Positions 36,719 to 45,788 of a DNA stretch of 64,000 bases are shown here, one piece after another. Position 1 is the first letter of the stretch; the number at the start of each line of letters is the position of its first letter. This DNA is from CAVTQZ01 sp963737015. Lineage in GTDB: Bacteria; Actinomycetota; Acidimicrobiia; Acidimicrobiales; UBA8190. A program made the translations under genes and the position numbers. Where the stretch lies: positions 62,001-126,000 of the forward strand of contig CAVTQZ010000003.1 of assembly GCA_963737015.1 (NCBI GenBank), in the 5' to 3' direction. Under the pieces are notes generated by a model. The model worked only from the letters and a program-made list of their open reading frames with translations, did not search any database and had not been told where the DNA came from.

Positions 36719-36724
36719 TACTCT
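36719..36724 (+). promoter_or_regulatory. Candidate -10 hexamer TACTCT, leaderless
   Basis: TACTCT fits TANNNT and ends 6 bases before the ATG (36731) of the TetR-type gene, which lacks a Shine-Dalgarno. This supports the ATG at 36731 over the second methionine eight codons in. Confidence 0.35.
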
Positions 36725-36730
36725 CTTCGC

Positions 36731-37369
36731 ATGGTGAGAGCCCCCGAAGGCATGTCCAAGAGGCTCTCGGCGGATCGCCGGCGTGAGCAACTCCTCGAGG
36801 TGGCTCTGCGCCTCTTTGCGACCAGCGGTTTCAACGCGACGACCATGGACGAGATCGCCGAAGCCGCCGGGGTGACGAAACCGCTCCTGTACCAGCACTT
36901 CGACTCGAAGCGAGCCCTCTACCTGGAGCTGGTGCGCTCGGTCGCGAACAGCTTGTTGGAGGCGATAGGAAAGGCGGTGGCTGAAGCCGAAGGGCCACGC
37001 CAGCAGGTCGAGGGCGGGTTCGCCGCCTACTTCCATCTGGTCGTCAGCCGCGCCGACGCCTTCCGCCTGCTCTTCGGCAGCGACGTGCCGAACGATGCAG
37101 AGCTCTCTCGCGCGGTTCGCGACGTGGAGGACACGATCGCAGAGGCCATCGAGGTGCTCATAGACGCCGGGCTCGAAGAGGACCACCGACGCATGCTGGC
37201 GTTCGCCGTCGTCGGAATGGCCGAGGCCGCCAGCCGTTACTTCCTGGCGAACCGTGACACCGACGAGACGGACGCGGCCGGTACCGAGGCGGAGCGTCGC
37301 GCTGCGCGTCTGGCCGGTCGCCTGGCGGACCTCGCGTGGGCGGGTCTTCGCACGGTCCACCGCGACTGA
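36731..37369 (+). CDS. TetR/AcrR-family transcriptional regulator
   Basis: Regulator of 212 residues. The N-terminal helix-turn-helix is clear: RREQLLEVALRLFATSGFNATTMDEIAEAAGVTKPLLYQHF. The all-helical C-terminal ligand domain has AFRLLFGSDV and is typical of FadR/AcrR-like subgroups, but no ligand can be inferred. It follows the glycosyltransferase on the same strand with 34 bases between. Its target may be the nearby genes or its own promoter. Confidence 0.92.
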   Translation: MVRAPEGMSKRLSADRRREQLLEVALRLFATSGFNATTMDEIAEAAGVTKPLLYQHFDSKRALYLELVRSVANSLLEAIGKAVAEAEGPRQQVEGGFAAYFHLVVSRADAFRLLFGSDVPNDAELSRAVRDVEDTIAEAIEVLIDAGLEEDHRRMLAFAVVGMAEAASRYFLANRDTDETDAAGTEAERRAARLAGRLADLAWAGLRTVHRD

Positions 37370-37408
37370 GAGCGCAGCGTCGCGTCAGGGCGGCGCGGAA
37401 TCCGCGAC

Positions 37409-37945
37409 CTATACGAGACGTGGCGCCAAGCGCTCGACGAGCTCCTTCAGCCTGACCGCACAGCGCACGTAGTCCGAGTCCTCACCTCCCGCCGGGTCCT
37501 CGACCTCACCTTGTACGTCCGGCTCCAGCCCGGCGAGGTCCAGGGCGGCGACACGTTCGGACAAAGGCGCGGGTCCGGGGGCGAGGTGATCGGCGAGCCA
37601 GCACAGCGTGGCGGTACGCTGCGCGGCAGCGGGATGGCGCCTTCGGATGTAGTTGACATGGTCCGCGCCCATCACGACCACGAGGTCCGCTGAATCCACG
37701 TCGGCCTCGGCGATCTGGCGGCTGCGGTGGGCGGGGGCGTCCAGGCCGATCGCGGTCAGCGCCTGCCGTGTCCGTCTGCTCATCGGCTGGTGCTCCACGA
37801 CGTGAGTCCCGGCCGTGGTCACGCGCGCGTCTACCCCGCACACGTCGAGGAGCGCACCGACCATTACCGAACGCGCGGCGTTGCCAGTGCAGAGGACGAG
37901 CAAGTGCGGGGAATCTCCCGGGACGTCGGTAGCCGGCAAGGGCAC
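37409..37945 (-). CDS. Low-molecular-weight protein tyrosine phosphatase family protein
   Basis: Cysteine phosphatase of 178 residues. The P-loop VLCTGNAARSV provides C-x5-R-S at the N-terminus, and VEDPAGGEDSDY gives the general-acid aspartate followed by the usual tyrosine. The central insertion (HQPMSRRTRQALTAIGLDAPAHRSRQI) is normal. Arsenate reductases of the ArsC type share this fold, but the extra redox cysteines are not in place, so a protein or small-molecule phosphatase is likelier. The start GTG is 18 bases from the divergent nitroreductase gene. Confidence 0.87.
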   Translation of the reverse strand: MPLPATDVPGDSPHLLVLCTGNAARSVMVGALLDVCGVDARVTTAGTHVVEHQPMSRRTRQALTAIGLDAPAHRSRQIAEADVDSADLVVVMGADHVNYIRRRHPAAAQRTATLCWLADHLAPGPAPLSERVAALDLAGLEPDVQGEVEDPAGGEDSDYVRCAVRLKELVERLAPRLV

Positions 37946-37947
37946 GG

Positions 37948-37957
37948 ACGGTACCCT
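37948..37957. promoter_or_regulatory. Overlapping divergent -10 hexamers
   Basis: The 18-base spacer contains TACCCT on the plus strand (37952-37957, 6 bases before the ATG at 37964). On the minus strand TACCGT (37953-37948) lies just ahead of the phosphatase start. As at 4985-4994 the two share a TA, so the promoters should exclude one another. Confidence 0.35.
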
Positions 37958-37963
37958 CTGAGG

Positions 37964-38413
37964 ATGACCCTCGAAGGCGAGTACGCCCCGAGCCAGTGGG
38001 AATGGGTGAGAAACCAGGTCGAGACCTACGAGGGTTCAGGCGGACGAGAGGGCACGACTCTCCTGGACACCGGGATGCCGGTGGTCGTGGTGACGATGCG
38101 CGGCTCGCTCAGCGGCAAGATCCGAAAAGCACCGGTCATGCGGGTGGAGCACGAAGGCGAGTACGCCATCGTCGCGTCCAAGGGTGGGAACCCGACGAAC
38201 CCGGGGTGGTACTGGAACCTCAAGGCGAACCCGAATGACGTACGCATTCAGGACGGCACGGAGGTCTTCGACGTGACCGTGCGGGAGATCGAGGGAGAAG
38301 AGCGCCAGAGGTGGTGGGACCGCGCCGTCGCGGCGTACCCGCCATACGAGGAGTACCAGACGAAGACCGACAGGCTGATCCCGGTCCTCGTGGCGACGCG
38401 CAAGTCCGGCTGA
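37964..38413 (+). CDS. F420-type nitroreductase/deazaflavin oxidoreductase (Ddn family)
   Basis: Split-barrel protein of 149 residues. The segment VASKGGNPTNPGWYWNLKANP is the hallmark of the Ddn (deazaflavin-dependent nitroreductase) family, which uses reduced coenzyme F420. The KAPVMRVEHEGEYAIVAS strands bind the cofactor phosphate. Natural substrates are likely quinones or other oxidants. Together with the FrhB-like gene it suggests the organism makes F420. The ATG at 37964 is preceded by TACCCT. Confidence 0.93.
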   Translation: MTLEGEYAPSQWEWVRNQVETYEGSGGREGTTLLDTGMPVVVVTMRGSLSGKIRKAPVMRVEHEGEYAIVASKGGNPTNPGWYWNLKANPNDVRIQDGTEVFDVTVREIEGEERQRWWDRAVAAYPPYEEYQTKTDRLIPVLVATRKSG

Positions 38414-38430
38414 TCGCAGCGTCTTGGCGG

Positions 38431-41349
38431 TCAGCCGCCTCCCGCAGACAAGCGCGGGTCGACCGCGGCCGGTTCCGACTGAAGGCCGGGGAGGTCTCCG
38501 AGAGGACCCGGGCTGTGGCCGGCGGGTTGCGTCTGCGGGGTCTGCTCGGGACCACTGGTCTCGGACGGGACGGGAGCGACGCCGTCGGAGGCGCCCGGAA
38601 CGGACGAGCCCGTGCCCGCCTTCCCGCTCAACGCGGTGGAAGGCACCCCGGAGCCCGCGACATATGGCTGTGGTAGCGCCACCTGGGTCGGCGGGAAGGA
38701 GGTGACAACGGCCTCAATCGGCGTGAGGAACTGCTGCGAGTACGGTGCCCCGACGTTCGGCTCATTCGGGGGCAGGATCGCCTGATAATCGGTGCTGTCG
38801 ATCTCGTCTACCGGGACCGTCAGGCTCGCGTTCGCGGAGTCCGAGGTCAGAAGCAGATGGAGCCCGTGCGTCGCTATGTCGCCCTCGAAGTAGCGCACGT
38901 CTCCCTGGGGGCCGAAGTTCGGATCCGGGATCGGATCCTGGTGTTGCCTAGGGAGCTTCGCGTCATAGGTCGCGGTGCCTGCAATGTTGTAGGGAGTGCC
39001 GTCGAAGTTGTGGTTCCAGCAGCGGCGCTTGTAGGGCTCGCTCGCGTACGGGCCGGTGCCGTCGCGGTAATAGAAGGTCTCACCGTCCTTGTGGACGGTG
39101 CCCTTGTACACGTCGGTGGTGGGAGCGGGAGAGACCGCCACCGGTTTTCCGCCGACGTCCTCGAAACCCCAAGTGGTCGGGTCGGTGCCCCTGGGGTTCA
39201 CCTGTGGGCCCGGGCTGTCCCCGGTCCCGTCGTCGAAGCAGGAGTCGTCGACGTAGTAGGGCACCGCTTCGACCGAGGACTGCGCGCTTCCGGCGCTCGG
39301 GTTCGCCCGCTCGTCCACGCTCCATTTCTCGACCATCGTCCCGCCGGGGCCGGTGAGCTCTTCCCACGAAAGTGGCTCCGTGGCGAGGCCCGGGCCGGAC
39401 AACGTCGCATCGGGGAGGTCGAAGGATCCGTAAACGCAGTCGTCGGGTGATCCGACCTCGGGGATCGATATCGGGACGGGAGAATTGCAGGCCGCTTCGC
39501 TCGGCTTGCCTACTGCGACCGGCTTACCGCCGTTCAGCGACTCTTCCTCGCGCCCGAGCTTGTCGTTGCTCGACTCCGACACACCGCTCGGTCCCACGAA
39601 GTCCGTGGTGTCGCCGTAGAGGACCGGGTTGATACCGGTGACAGGGACACCTTTCGAGTTGTAGGGGTTGTAGTACTCGTTGATGTTGCCCGCGGTCATG
39701 TCCCACTGCGTGTAGATGCCGTCGAGCGGGGGGATGGGGTGGACCCTCAAGCCGTACTCATGCTCCATCGAGTACGCATAGAAGATGTCCGTTCGCGTGA
39801 CGTTGGTGCCCGAGTCTGCGCCCCATGTCACACGGATGACCCGCACGGGCCCTACCTTCACGCCCATCGTGATGGACGAGCCGTTCCAGTTGACCTGTTC
39901 GTCCTCGTAGCCGCAGCAGGGAGTATCGCCACCGGGCGACTGCTGGAAGGCCCGGCCTTTGAAACGGTTCACGATGCTCGGTCCGTATTTCGTGGTGCTC
40001 ATCCACGAGTCGCCGTCGCCGGAAGCGACCTTGCTCTTCGACACTCCGAGCTCGTCCATGATCCAGCGGCCCGCGAGGGGCGTCGTGCCCGAGGTGTCGC
40101 CGTAACCGAACTCGTAACGAGGCGTGTTCAGCGTCGCGGTGTCAAGTGTGCGCCGCTGCACGTACGTGGACGGGTCGAGCTCGAGGAGCGGTGCTCCGTC
40201 GGAGCCCGATCCGACCCGCGTGAAGCCCTGGCCCACAACGGGTGCGCTCGTGGCGGGATCACATGCGGGACCAAAGTCCGCATTGCCGTAGGTGTTGTAG
40301 TTGCTCTGCGAGTACACGAATGTGTCGGCCTGGCGGCCCTGTGTGTAGTGGACGTAGGGAGAGTTCGCGGCCGTGTACCTGGGTGTCACCACCGGTTCGG
40401 GTTGACCGTCGGGCCCGGCCACGAGAGCCGACTCCATCACGTAGACGTAGCGGACGATTCCGGTCGAAGGGTCGACGAGGCGGACCTGGTTCGCCGAGAC
40501 GATGCCGTCGGGAAGAGAGGCGGACGAAGGTGCCTGTTTGCCGGCGTCACGCGCCATGAACGCCATCTCGTCGCTGTCGACGAGTCCATCGTTGGGGTCG
40601 GGCGTGGTGATGTCGGGGTTCGAGACCTCGCATGCGGCAGCCGCCTGAGCTTCCGTCAACGGCGTTCGGGTTGGCACCGCCTTGTTGGTGAACATGAACG
40701 GCTCGTAGTCGAAGGTGTAGGTGAGCATCTCGTTCACCCCTGAGTAGAAGGCGAAGCCCGATGCGTTGTTGGAGATGTAGTGCTCCCATTTCGTGTCGAC
40801 CTGGAACGGGATCTGCACGAATGTGTGTGAGCCAGGATCCCAGCGGTAGCCGAGAAGGGTGTCGGTCGGAATGCCCTTGAGCACGGTGCGAACGGGCAAC
40901 TGACTTCCCTGGAAGCAGTCATGGTCGCCGTGGTTGGGATCGACATAACCGTTCTGGTCGGGAGTGTCACCCGATTGGTAGCAGTCGCTGCGCATCGGCG
41001 CGGGAAGGTCACGCTGGCTGTCGTACACGCCGTAGTCGGTCGGCGGTTGCCAGACCCTCGCCGTCGCCTCCGGACCCGATGTCCACGCCGGGAAGTCAGA
41101 GCCGGTGAGCACGACGGGCTCGGTCCGGTAGGCCGCGACCTTCACGCCGACGCCAGCCGCCGTGAGCCGTGCGCCTGCTACCTGTCCACCGGCGGGGTGG
41201 GATTCGCCCACCTTCGTGGAACTACCCGAATTGCCGGCCGCGAAGGCCCCGCCTGTGGGCAGGACGGCCGAGGCGATGGCGAGAAGCGCCACGACCAGGG
41301 GCGGAATCACCTTCCAGGGCGGTCTCCGCCCCCGCCCTTCGATCACCAC
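38431..41349 (-). CDS. Large secreted protein of unknown function
   Basis: 972 residues with a Sec-type signal peptide (basic start, hydrophobic VIPPLVVALLAIASAVLP, cleavage near AFAAG). The mature part is rich in Tyr, Asp, Gly and Pro, low in Lys, with acidic calcium-like stretches (ITTPDPNDGLVDSDEM, PDQNGYVDPNHGDHDC). Several cysteines (for example PCCGYEDEQ) could form disulfides. The last 100 residues are a Pro/Ser/Gly linker with no anchor seen. I do not recognise a named domain. It is divergent from a secreted lipase (92 bases apart), so both may act on an extracellular substrate. The GTG pair at 41349 and 41346 are the possible starts. Confidence 0.8.
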   Translation of the reverse strand: MVIEGRGRRPPWKVIPPLVVALLAIASAVLPTGGAFAAGNSGSSTKVGESHPAGGQVAGARLTAAGVGVKVAAYRTEPVVLTGSDFPAWTSGPEATARVWQPPTDYGVYDSQRDLPAPMRSDCYQSGDTPDQNGYVDPNHGDHDCFQGSQLPVRTVLKGIPTDTLLGYRWDPGSHTFVQIPFQVDTKWEHYISNNASGFAFYSGVNEMLTYTFDYEPFMFTNKAVPTRTPLTEAQAAAACEVSNPDITTPDPNDGLVDSDEMAFMARDAGKQAPSSASLPDGIVSANQVRLVDPSTGIVRYVYVMESALVAGPDGQPEPVVTPRYTAANSPYVHYTQGRQADTFVYSQSNYNTYGNADFGPACDPATSAPVVGQGFTRVGSGSDGAPLLELDPSTYVQRRTLDTATLNTPRYEFGYGDTSGTTPLAGRWIMDELGVSKSKVASGDGDSWMSTTKYGPSIVNRFKGRAFQQSPGGDTPCCGYEDEQVNWNGSSITMGVKVGPVRVIRVTWGADSGTNVTRTDIFYAYSMEHEYGLRVHPIPPLDGIYTQWDMTAGNINEYYNPYNSKGVPVTGINPVLYGDTTDFVGPSGVSESSNDKLGREEESLNGGKPVAVGKPSEAACNSPVPISIPEVGSPDDCVYGSFDLPDATLSGPGLATEPLSWEELTGPGGTMVEKWSVDERANPSAGSAQSSVEAVPYYVDDSCFDDGTGDSPGPQVNPRGTDPTTWGFEDVGGKPVAVSPAPTTDVYKGTVHKDGETFYYRDGTGPYASEPYKRRCWNHNFDGTPYNIAGTATYDAKLPRQHQDPIPDPNFGPQGDVRYFEGDIATHGLHLLLTSDSANASLTVPVDEIDSTDYQAILPPNEPNVGAPYSQQFLTPIEAVVTSFPPTQVALPQPYVAGSGVPSTALSGKAGTGSSVPGASDGVAPVPSETSGPEQTPQTQPAGHSPGPLGDLPGLQSEPAAVDPRLSAGGG

Positions 41350-41441
41350 GACCTAAGAACCGCCTGGCTTTGCGAGGCTTGCGACACTTCGCCGGCCAGG
41401 CGCGCCCCGAAAGGTCACGTCGTGAGCAGCGTTCCTAAGCC

Positions 41442-42602
41442 ATGCGAGCTTCGAGCGCGCGCGTTCCCTTCCGACGCCTCATTAACTCGGCCGCTCTCGC
41501 ATCGGCAGCCTCCCTCGTCGCCTTGGCGCTCGCCGCTGCGCCCGGCGCTCCGACCCCGGTCCAGTTGGCGGGGGCTTCGCTCGCGGCCGGCAGCGGCCAG
41601 GGATCTGCTTCGACCGCTCCTCCACCCCCCGATGTGCCCGTTCCCGCCGCGGGCACCGGTGAGCTCCTCGGGTTGAAGGCGGATCAGAGCGACGGGGCCG
41701 GGATGCCGCCGGGGATCGTGAACGGCCCGTGCACCCCCGCGGCGAATCATCCGTACCCCGTGGTTCTCGTGCACGGCACCTTCGCCGACGAGAACTTCTC
41801 GTGGCAGACGCTCGCTCCGATGCTCTCCGACGCCGGGTACTGCGTCTTCGGTCTCAACTACGGGGCGACCTCGTGGACGACCGACTCCGGGGGCCATGTA
41901 TACGCCGTCGATTACGTGGAGAAGTCCGCCGCGCAGCTCGACTCGTTCGTGAAGAACGTGGTGCTCCGGGACACGATCGAGCCTGGGGGGGAACACGCCA
42001 CCCAGGTCGACATGGTGGGCCACTCCCAAGGCGGCATGATGCCGCGCTACATGATCGAAAAGACAGGTGATCCCGACTACCCCGGACTCGGTGACTCCTC
42101 GTACGTCCACATGCTGATCGGGCTCGCACCCTCGAACCACGGCGCGGACGCCTATGGCCTTGTACCGATCTTCGAGAAGCTCTTCGGCGCGAACAGCTGG
42201 ACGTTTCCGGAGGACAGCGGTTGCGGAGCGTGTGGCGAGCAGGAGGCCGGCAGCCCGTTCCTCACGGCCCTGAACGCGAACGAGACAGCTTCAGGTGTCC
42301 TCTTCTACGTGATCGAATCCGAGTACGACGAGGTCGTGACGCCGGCGCCGAATGCGGCGGCCTCCGCACTCGGTGAGTGGCCCTCCGCGTACCTGCACGG
42401 CCCGGCGAACCAGGTCCTCAACGTCCGGCTCCAGGACCAGTGCCCGACCGACACGACAGAGCACATCGGGATCATCTACGACCCGAACGCCCTCCAAGAC
42501 GTCGTGAACGCTCTCGCCAACAACTCGCCGGTGGGTTCGAGGGCACTGTCCGTACCCGAGCCCAAGTGCGCCGCCGCAGTTCCACCACTCGTGAGCGGCT
42601 GA
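41442..42602 (+). CDS. Secreted lipase/esterase (alpha/beta hydrolase, LipA-EstA class)
   Basis: Extracellular lipase of 386 residues with a signal peptide (ALASAASLVALALAAAPGA). The oxyanion motif VVLVHGTFAD is followed by the nucleophile motif MVGHSQGGM (serine), the acid in SEYDEVVTP and the histidine in EHIGIIYD. Four to five cysteines near the end (CGACGEQ, DQCP, PKCA) suggest disulfides as in Streptomyces-type secreted lipases. Likely substrates are triacylglycerols or polyesters. It is transcribed away from the large secreted protein. Confidence 0.92.
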   Translation: MRASSARVPFRRLINSAALASAASLVALALAAAPGAPTPVQLAGASLAAGSGQGSASTAPPPPDVPVPAAGTGELLGLKADQSDGAGMPPGIVNGPCTPAANHPYPVVLVHGTFADENFSWQTLAPMLSDAGYCVFGLNYGATSWTTDSGGHVYAVDYVEKSAAQLDSFVKNVVLRDTIEPGGEHATQVDMVGHSQGGMMPRYMIEKTGDPDYPGLGDSSYVHMLIGLAPSNHGADAYGLVPIFEKLFGANSWTFPEDSGCGACGEQEAGSPFLTALNANETASGVLFYVIESEYDEVVTPAPNAAASALGEWPSAYLHGPANQVLNVRLQDQCPTDTTEHIGIIYDPNALQDVVNALANNSPVGSRALSVPEPKCAAAVPPLVSG

Positions 42603-42676
42603 CCGACCTTCACCGGCCGCCCGTACGCGGGTGGAACGAGGGAGTTTTTGGTCCCGTATCCGGGTAGGACGACTTG

Positions 42677-43913
42677 ATGTACCAGGAAGCTCTTTCGAGT
42701 CTTCGCCTGGAGGAAGCGCAGCCCGAAAGCGATCCGGCGTCTAAGACGTCGTTGATTCCTATTGCGTCGGTGATTTCGGCCGCGTTCGCATCGAGCGTGC
42801 TCGTGGCGCCCCTCTACCCCCTGTACCAGAAGAAGTTCGATTTCTCCGAGGTCTTTCTGACCCTGATCTACGCCGCGTACGTCGTCGGGAACGTCGTTGC
42901 GCTCCTCTTCCTCGGGCAAGTCTCTGATCGGATGGGGCGAAAGCGGGTGAGCCTGCCCGCGCTGGGGATTGTCGCTGTCGGCGCCTTGGTGTTTCTGTTC
43001 GCGACCAGCATCGCTTGGTTGTTCGCTGGTCGTCTCGTGTTAGGGCTCGCAGTCGGCATCCTTTCGGGTACCGGGACCGCTTGGCTCGCCGAACGGACCG
43101 ATCGCCAACGGGCCACGGTGATAGCCACCATCGCCAACCTCTTCGGCATCGCTGTCGGGCCCGTCCTGGGCGGCGTCCTCGCCGAGTACGGCCCACGGCC
43201 GCTGCAGCTGCCTTTCATCGCCTACCTGGCGGCGTTGGCGGGAGTCGCTCTCGTGGCTGCCCGTATCCCCGAACCGTCCGCCGCACACATCGACAGCATT
43301 CGCGATCTGCGCTTTCAGCCTCGAGTGGGTGTCCCACGTGACCGTCTCGGTGCGTTCGCGGCTCCAGCGGTCACCGGTTTCGTGATCTTCTCCCTCGGCG
43401 GCCTGTACTTCGCGCTCGATTCCGACGGTCTTGATCCACGATCTCCGCCAGGGAAATGCCGCTGTGGCAGGTGCCGTGGTAGCCGAGGTCGCCGTGGTGG
43501 CGATCGCCGCCATCGCAGTGACCGGTCGGGTCGACCCGGACAAGGAGATGAGAGCCGGCCTTTGGTTCCTATTGCCCGCAGTAGGGCTCGTGGTAGCGGC
43601 GCAGGCAGCCCGATCAATGCCCACTCTTCTCGTAGCCACGGGGTTTGCGGGTGTGGCCCTCGGCCTCGGATACGTCGGGAGTCTTCAGGTGGTCAACGAT
43701 CTTGCACCTCGCGAGCATCGAGCAGCCGTTGCTTCGAGCTACTTTCTTTGCTGCTTTGTCGGCAACTCTGTACCGGTAATCGGTGTAGGAGTGCTCTCGA
43801 CTCTGACGACGGCCGTGACCGCGAGCGTCACACTCGCGTGCACCGTTGGCGTACTTTCACTGGCGACCCTCGCCTGGTCTTCCCACAATCGCTCGATCAC
43901 ACAGAGGCGGTAA
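42677..43913 (+). pseudogene. MFS transporter with one apparent frameshift
   Basis: Major facilitator superfamily exporter or importer. The first frame carries helices 1-6 with the loop 2-3 motif GQVSDRMGRKRVS. The second frame carries the remaining helices (GLWFLLPAVGLVVAAQAARS ... LGYVGSLQVVNDLAPREHRAAVASSYF). Deleting the G at about 43418 joins LYFAL to IPTVLIHDLRQGNAAVAGAV, giving about 411 residues with 11-12 helices. ATG 42677 has TAGGA 7 bases ahead; a TTG at 42674 is adjacent. The substrate is unknown. It overlaps the 3' end of the convergent esterase by 17 bases. Confidence 0.85.
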
Positions 43914-44835
43914 CCAAAGCGCTGCGGAGCGCTATCACCGCATCCTGGAGCGCGTCGAGCGCAGCGGGGATGACAAGATCCATCTGCATGAAGCCGTGGA
44001 TCATCCCTTCGTAGCGCTTTACTTCGGCGTTCACACCCGCTTCGCGTAGTCGCCTCGCATACGCCTCCCCTTCGTCGCGCAAAGGGTCGAATTCCGCAGT
44101 CATGATGAAGGCAGGTGGCAAGCCCGCGAGGTCCTCGACGAAGAGTGGAGACGCGTCGGGATCAGTGGGATCGGCATCGCCCAGGTAATGGGCGGTGAAC
44201 CACCTCGTGGACTGCGCTGTGAGCAGATAACCCTCGCCATTCTCTGTGTGAGAAGGCAACGCGCGGGTGAGGTCGGTCGCTGGATAGATGAGAAGCTGGA
44301 ACGCAAGAGTGGGGCTACCGAGGTCGCGTGCCTTGATGCTCACGACTGCAGCCAGGTTCCCTCCTGCGCTATCACCTGCCACGGCGATGCGCCCCGGGTC
44401 GCCACCGAGCTCAGATGCCTTTCCGGCAACCCAATCGACAGCAGCGAGACTGTCTTCGACCGCCGCCGGGAATCGGCTCTCGGGAGCAAGGCGATATTCC
44501 ACGCTGACCACGATTGCGGGAACGCCTGCAGCAAGCTGTTGGCACAATGGGTCATGGGTCGCGATGCTCCCGATGACCCAGCCGCCTCCGTGGAAGTACA
44601 CGACCAAAGGCAGAGGGCCATCACCACTCGGTCTGTAGATGCGGACCGGGATGGGCCCAACAGGGCCCGGCAGCGTTGCATCTTCCGTAACGACCGTATC
44701 TGGCGGAGACGATCCGAGGCCCCCGAAGAGCTCGAAGGACGCGCGCAATTGTTCAGGCGTCAGTTCGGAGATCGGAGGCTGATCGATAGATTCCAGCTGA
44801 TCGAGCAAGAGGCGTGCGGCAGGGTCAAGTGGCAT
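43897..44835 (-). CDS. HSL-type alpha/beta hydrolase (family IV esterase)
   Basis: Intracellular esterase of 312 residues in the hormone-sensitive-lipase group. VVYFHGGGWVIGS gives the oxyanion HGGG, VAGDSAGGNLAA the nucleophile serine, EFDPLRDEG the aspartate, and GMIHGFMQM the histidine. Substrates are usually short acyl esters or lactone-like compounds. ATG 44835 has AGGAGG upstream. It follows the SnoaL-like gene on the same strand with a 115-base gap in which nothing else was found. Confidence 0.94.
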   Translation of the reverse strand: MPLDPAARLLLDQLESIDQPPISELTPEQLRASFELFGGLGSSPPDTVVTEDATLPGPVGPIPVRIYRPSGDGPLPLVVYFHGGGWVIGSIATHDPLCQQLAAGVPAIVVSVEYRLAPESRFPAAVEDSLAAVDWVAGKASELGGDPGRIAVAGDSAGGNLAAVVSIKARDLGSPTLAFQLLIYPATDLTRALPSHTENGEGYLLTAQSTRWFTAHYLGDADPTDPDASPLFVEDLAGLPPAFIMTAEFDPLRDEGEAYARRLREAGVNAEVKRYEGMIHGFMQMDLVIPAALDALQDAVIALRSALVTASV

Positions 44836-44950
44836 GTCTTTCCGCCTCCTGTTTCAGGCGCTGCGATCCCGCGACCCTATTCTCACTGCGCTTCGCCCGC
44901 AGCTCCAACCGACAGTGACAAGTGGGTCAGCGAAGCAAAAACTCGCTCGA

Positions 44951-45400
44951 CTACGCGACGCCTTCGGGCTCCGGGGTGGGGGGGATCGGCAGCCGTTCCA
45001 GGGGCCCACTCGGGTCGTAGTAGAGCTCCTGTCGGGCGATGAGCCCATCCCGGTATCTGTAGACGACTACGTAAGTGGAGCGGAGACGTGAATCGTCGGT
45101 GTCCCAATCGAAAAGGATCCGCGTGTACGCGCTCACGCCGTCGGCCAGCACGGCGCGTTCGTCGAGTCGGTAGGAGATATTGCGACAACCTGCGATGGTC
45201 AACTGGATGAATTCGAGGGTCGCATCTACGCCTTCGATTCGCGCCGGCCATCCGAACAGCCTGGTCGTGGGGCTCAGATAGACCACGTCGGGGTGGTAGA
45301 GGTCCCGTACCTGGGTAAGGTCGCCAGCGGAAAAGGCAGCCGCAAAACGTTGCTCCTGAGCATCGACTGTCTCGATGCCGATTGGCGTGGACACGCGCAT
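44951..45400 (-). CDS. SnoaL-like (NTF2-fold) polyketide cyclase family protein
   Basis: Small NTF2-like protein of about 149 residues. AAAFSAGDLTQVRDLYHPDVVYLSP at the N-terminus and RSTYVVVYRYRDGLIARQELYYD near the end form the cone-shaped pocket of the SnoaL group. Members act as isomerases, cyclases or ligand binders, so no reaction is assigned. The ATG at 45400 is given; the GTG two codons later lies 8 bases after TACGAT and may be the real start. It lies between DUF6285 and the esterase gene. Confidence 0.85.
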   Translation of the reverse strand: MRVSTPIGIETVDAQEQRFAAAFSAGDLTQVRDLYHPDVVYLSPTTRLFGWPARIEGVDATLEFIQLTIAGCRNISYRLDERAVLADGVSAYTRILFDWDTDDSRLRSTYVVVYRYRDGLIARQELYYDPSGPLERLPIPPTPEPEGVA

Positions 45401-45443
45401 TGATCGTACCGAGCATCTGTGATCACGGGCAGACCCACGACGC

Positions 45444-45788
45444 TCATTTCGTATACCCGGGATGGGCAACGGCAAGTTTGTCAGCGACCGTCGCGGTCAC
45501 CACTGCTCGCACCTCCTCGAGCCTGTCGTCGAGGGTTCCGGATCTGATCGCGACGGCCAGCTCCGCCTCGCTATCCACTCCAAGTGAGTGAAGGCGCTCG
45601 GCATGAGCCGCAGCCTGCGCTTCTCCCAGCTCCGCCTCGCGAATGACCATCCCGAGCGCGTTGGCGGCGACTCGAGCATGGAAGCGCACCCGCCCTTCTG
45701 TGTTCGAGAGCACGTCCGACTCCAAGAACTCGCGCACCGCCTCGAGCAATTGAGAAGCGCTCGGTACGTCGTGAGGAGCCCCGCTCAA
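45444..45788 (-). CDS. DUF6285 family protein, coupled to the APH kinase
   Basis: Protein of 114 residues: SASQLLEAVREFLESDVL, GRVRFHARVAANALGMVIREAELG and GTLDDRLEEVRAVVTATVADKLAVAHP match the DUF6285 family, whose members sit beside ACAD11-type phosphotransferases. TTG 45788 overlaps the kinase stop by three bases and has GGAG 8 bases ahead, so it is translated from the kinase message. LvaB of the Pseudomonas putida levulinate pathway is a small protein that pairs with the kinase LvaA; this gene has the same place and size. That functional equivalence is inference. Confidence 0.85.
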   Translation of the reverse strand: MSGAPHDVPSASQLLEAVREFLESDVLSNTEGRVRFHARVAANALGMVIREAELGEAQAAAHAERLHSLGVDSEAELAVAIRSGTLDDRLEEVRAVVTATVADKLAVAHPGYTK

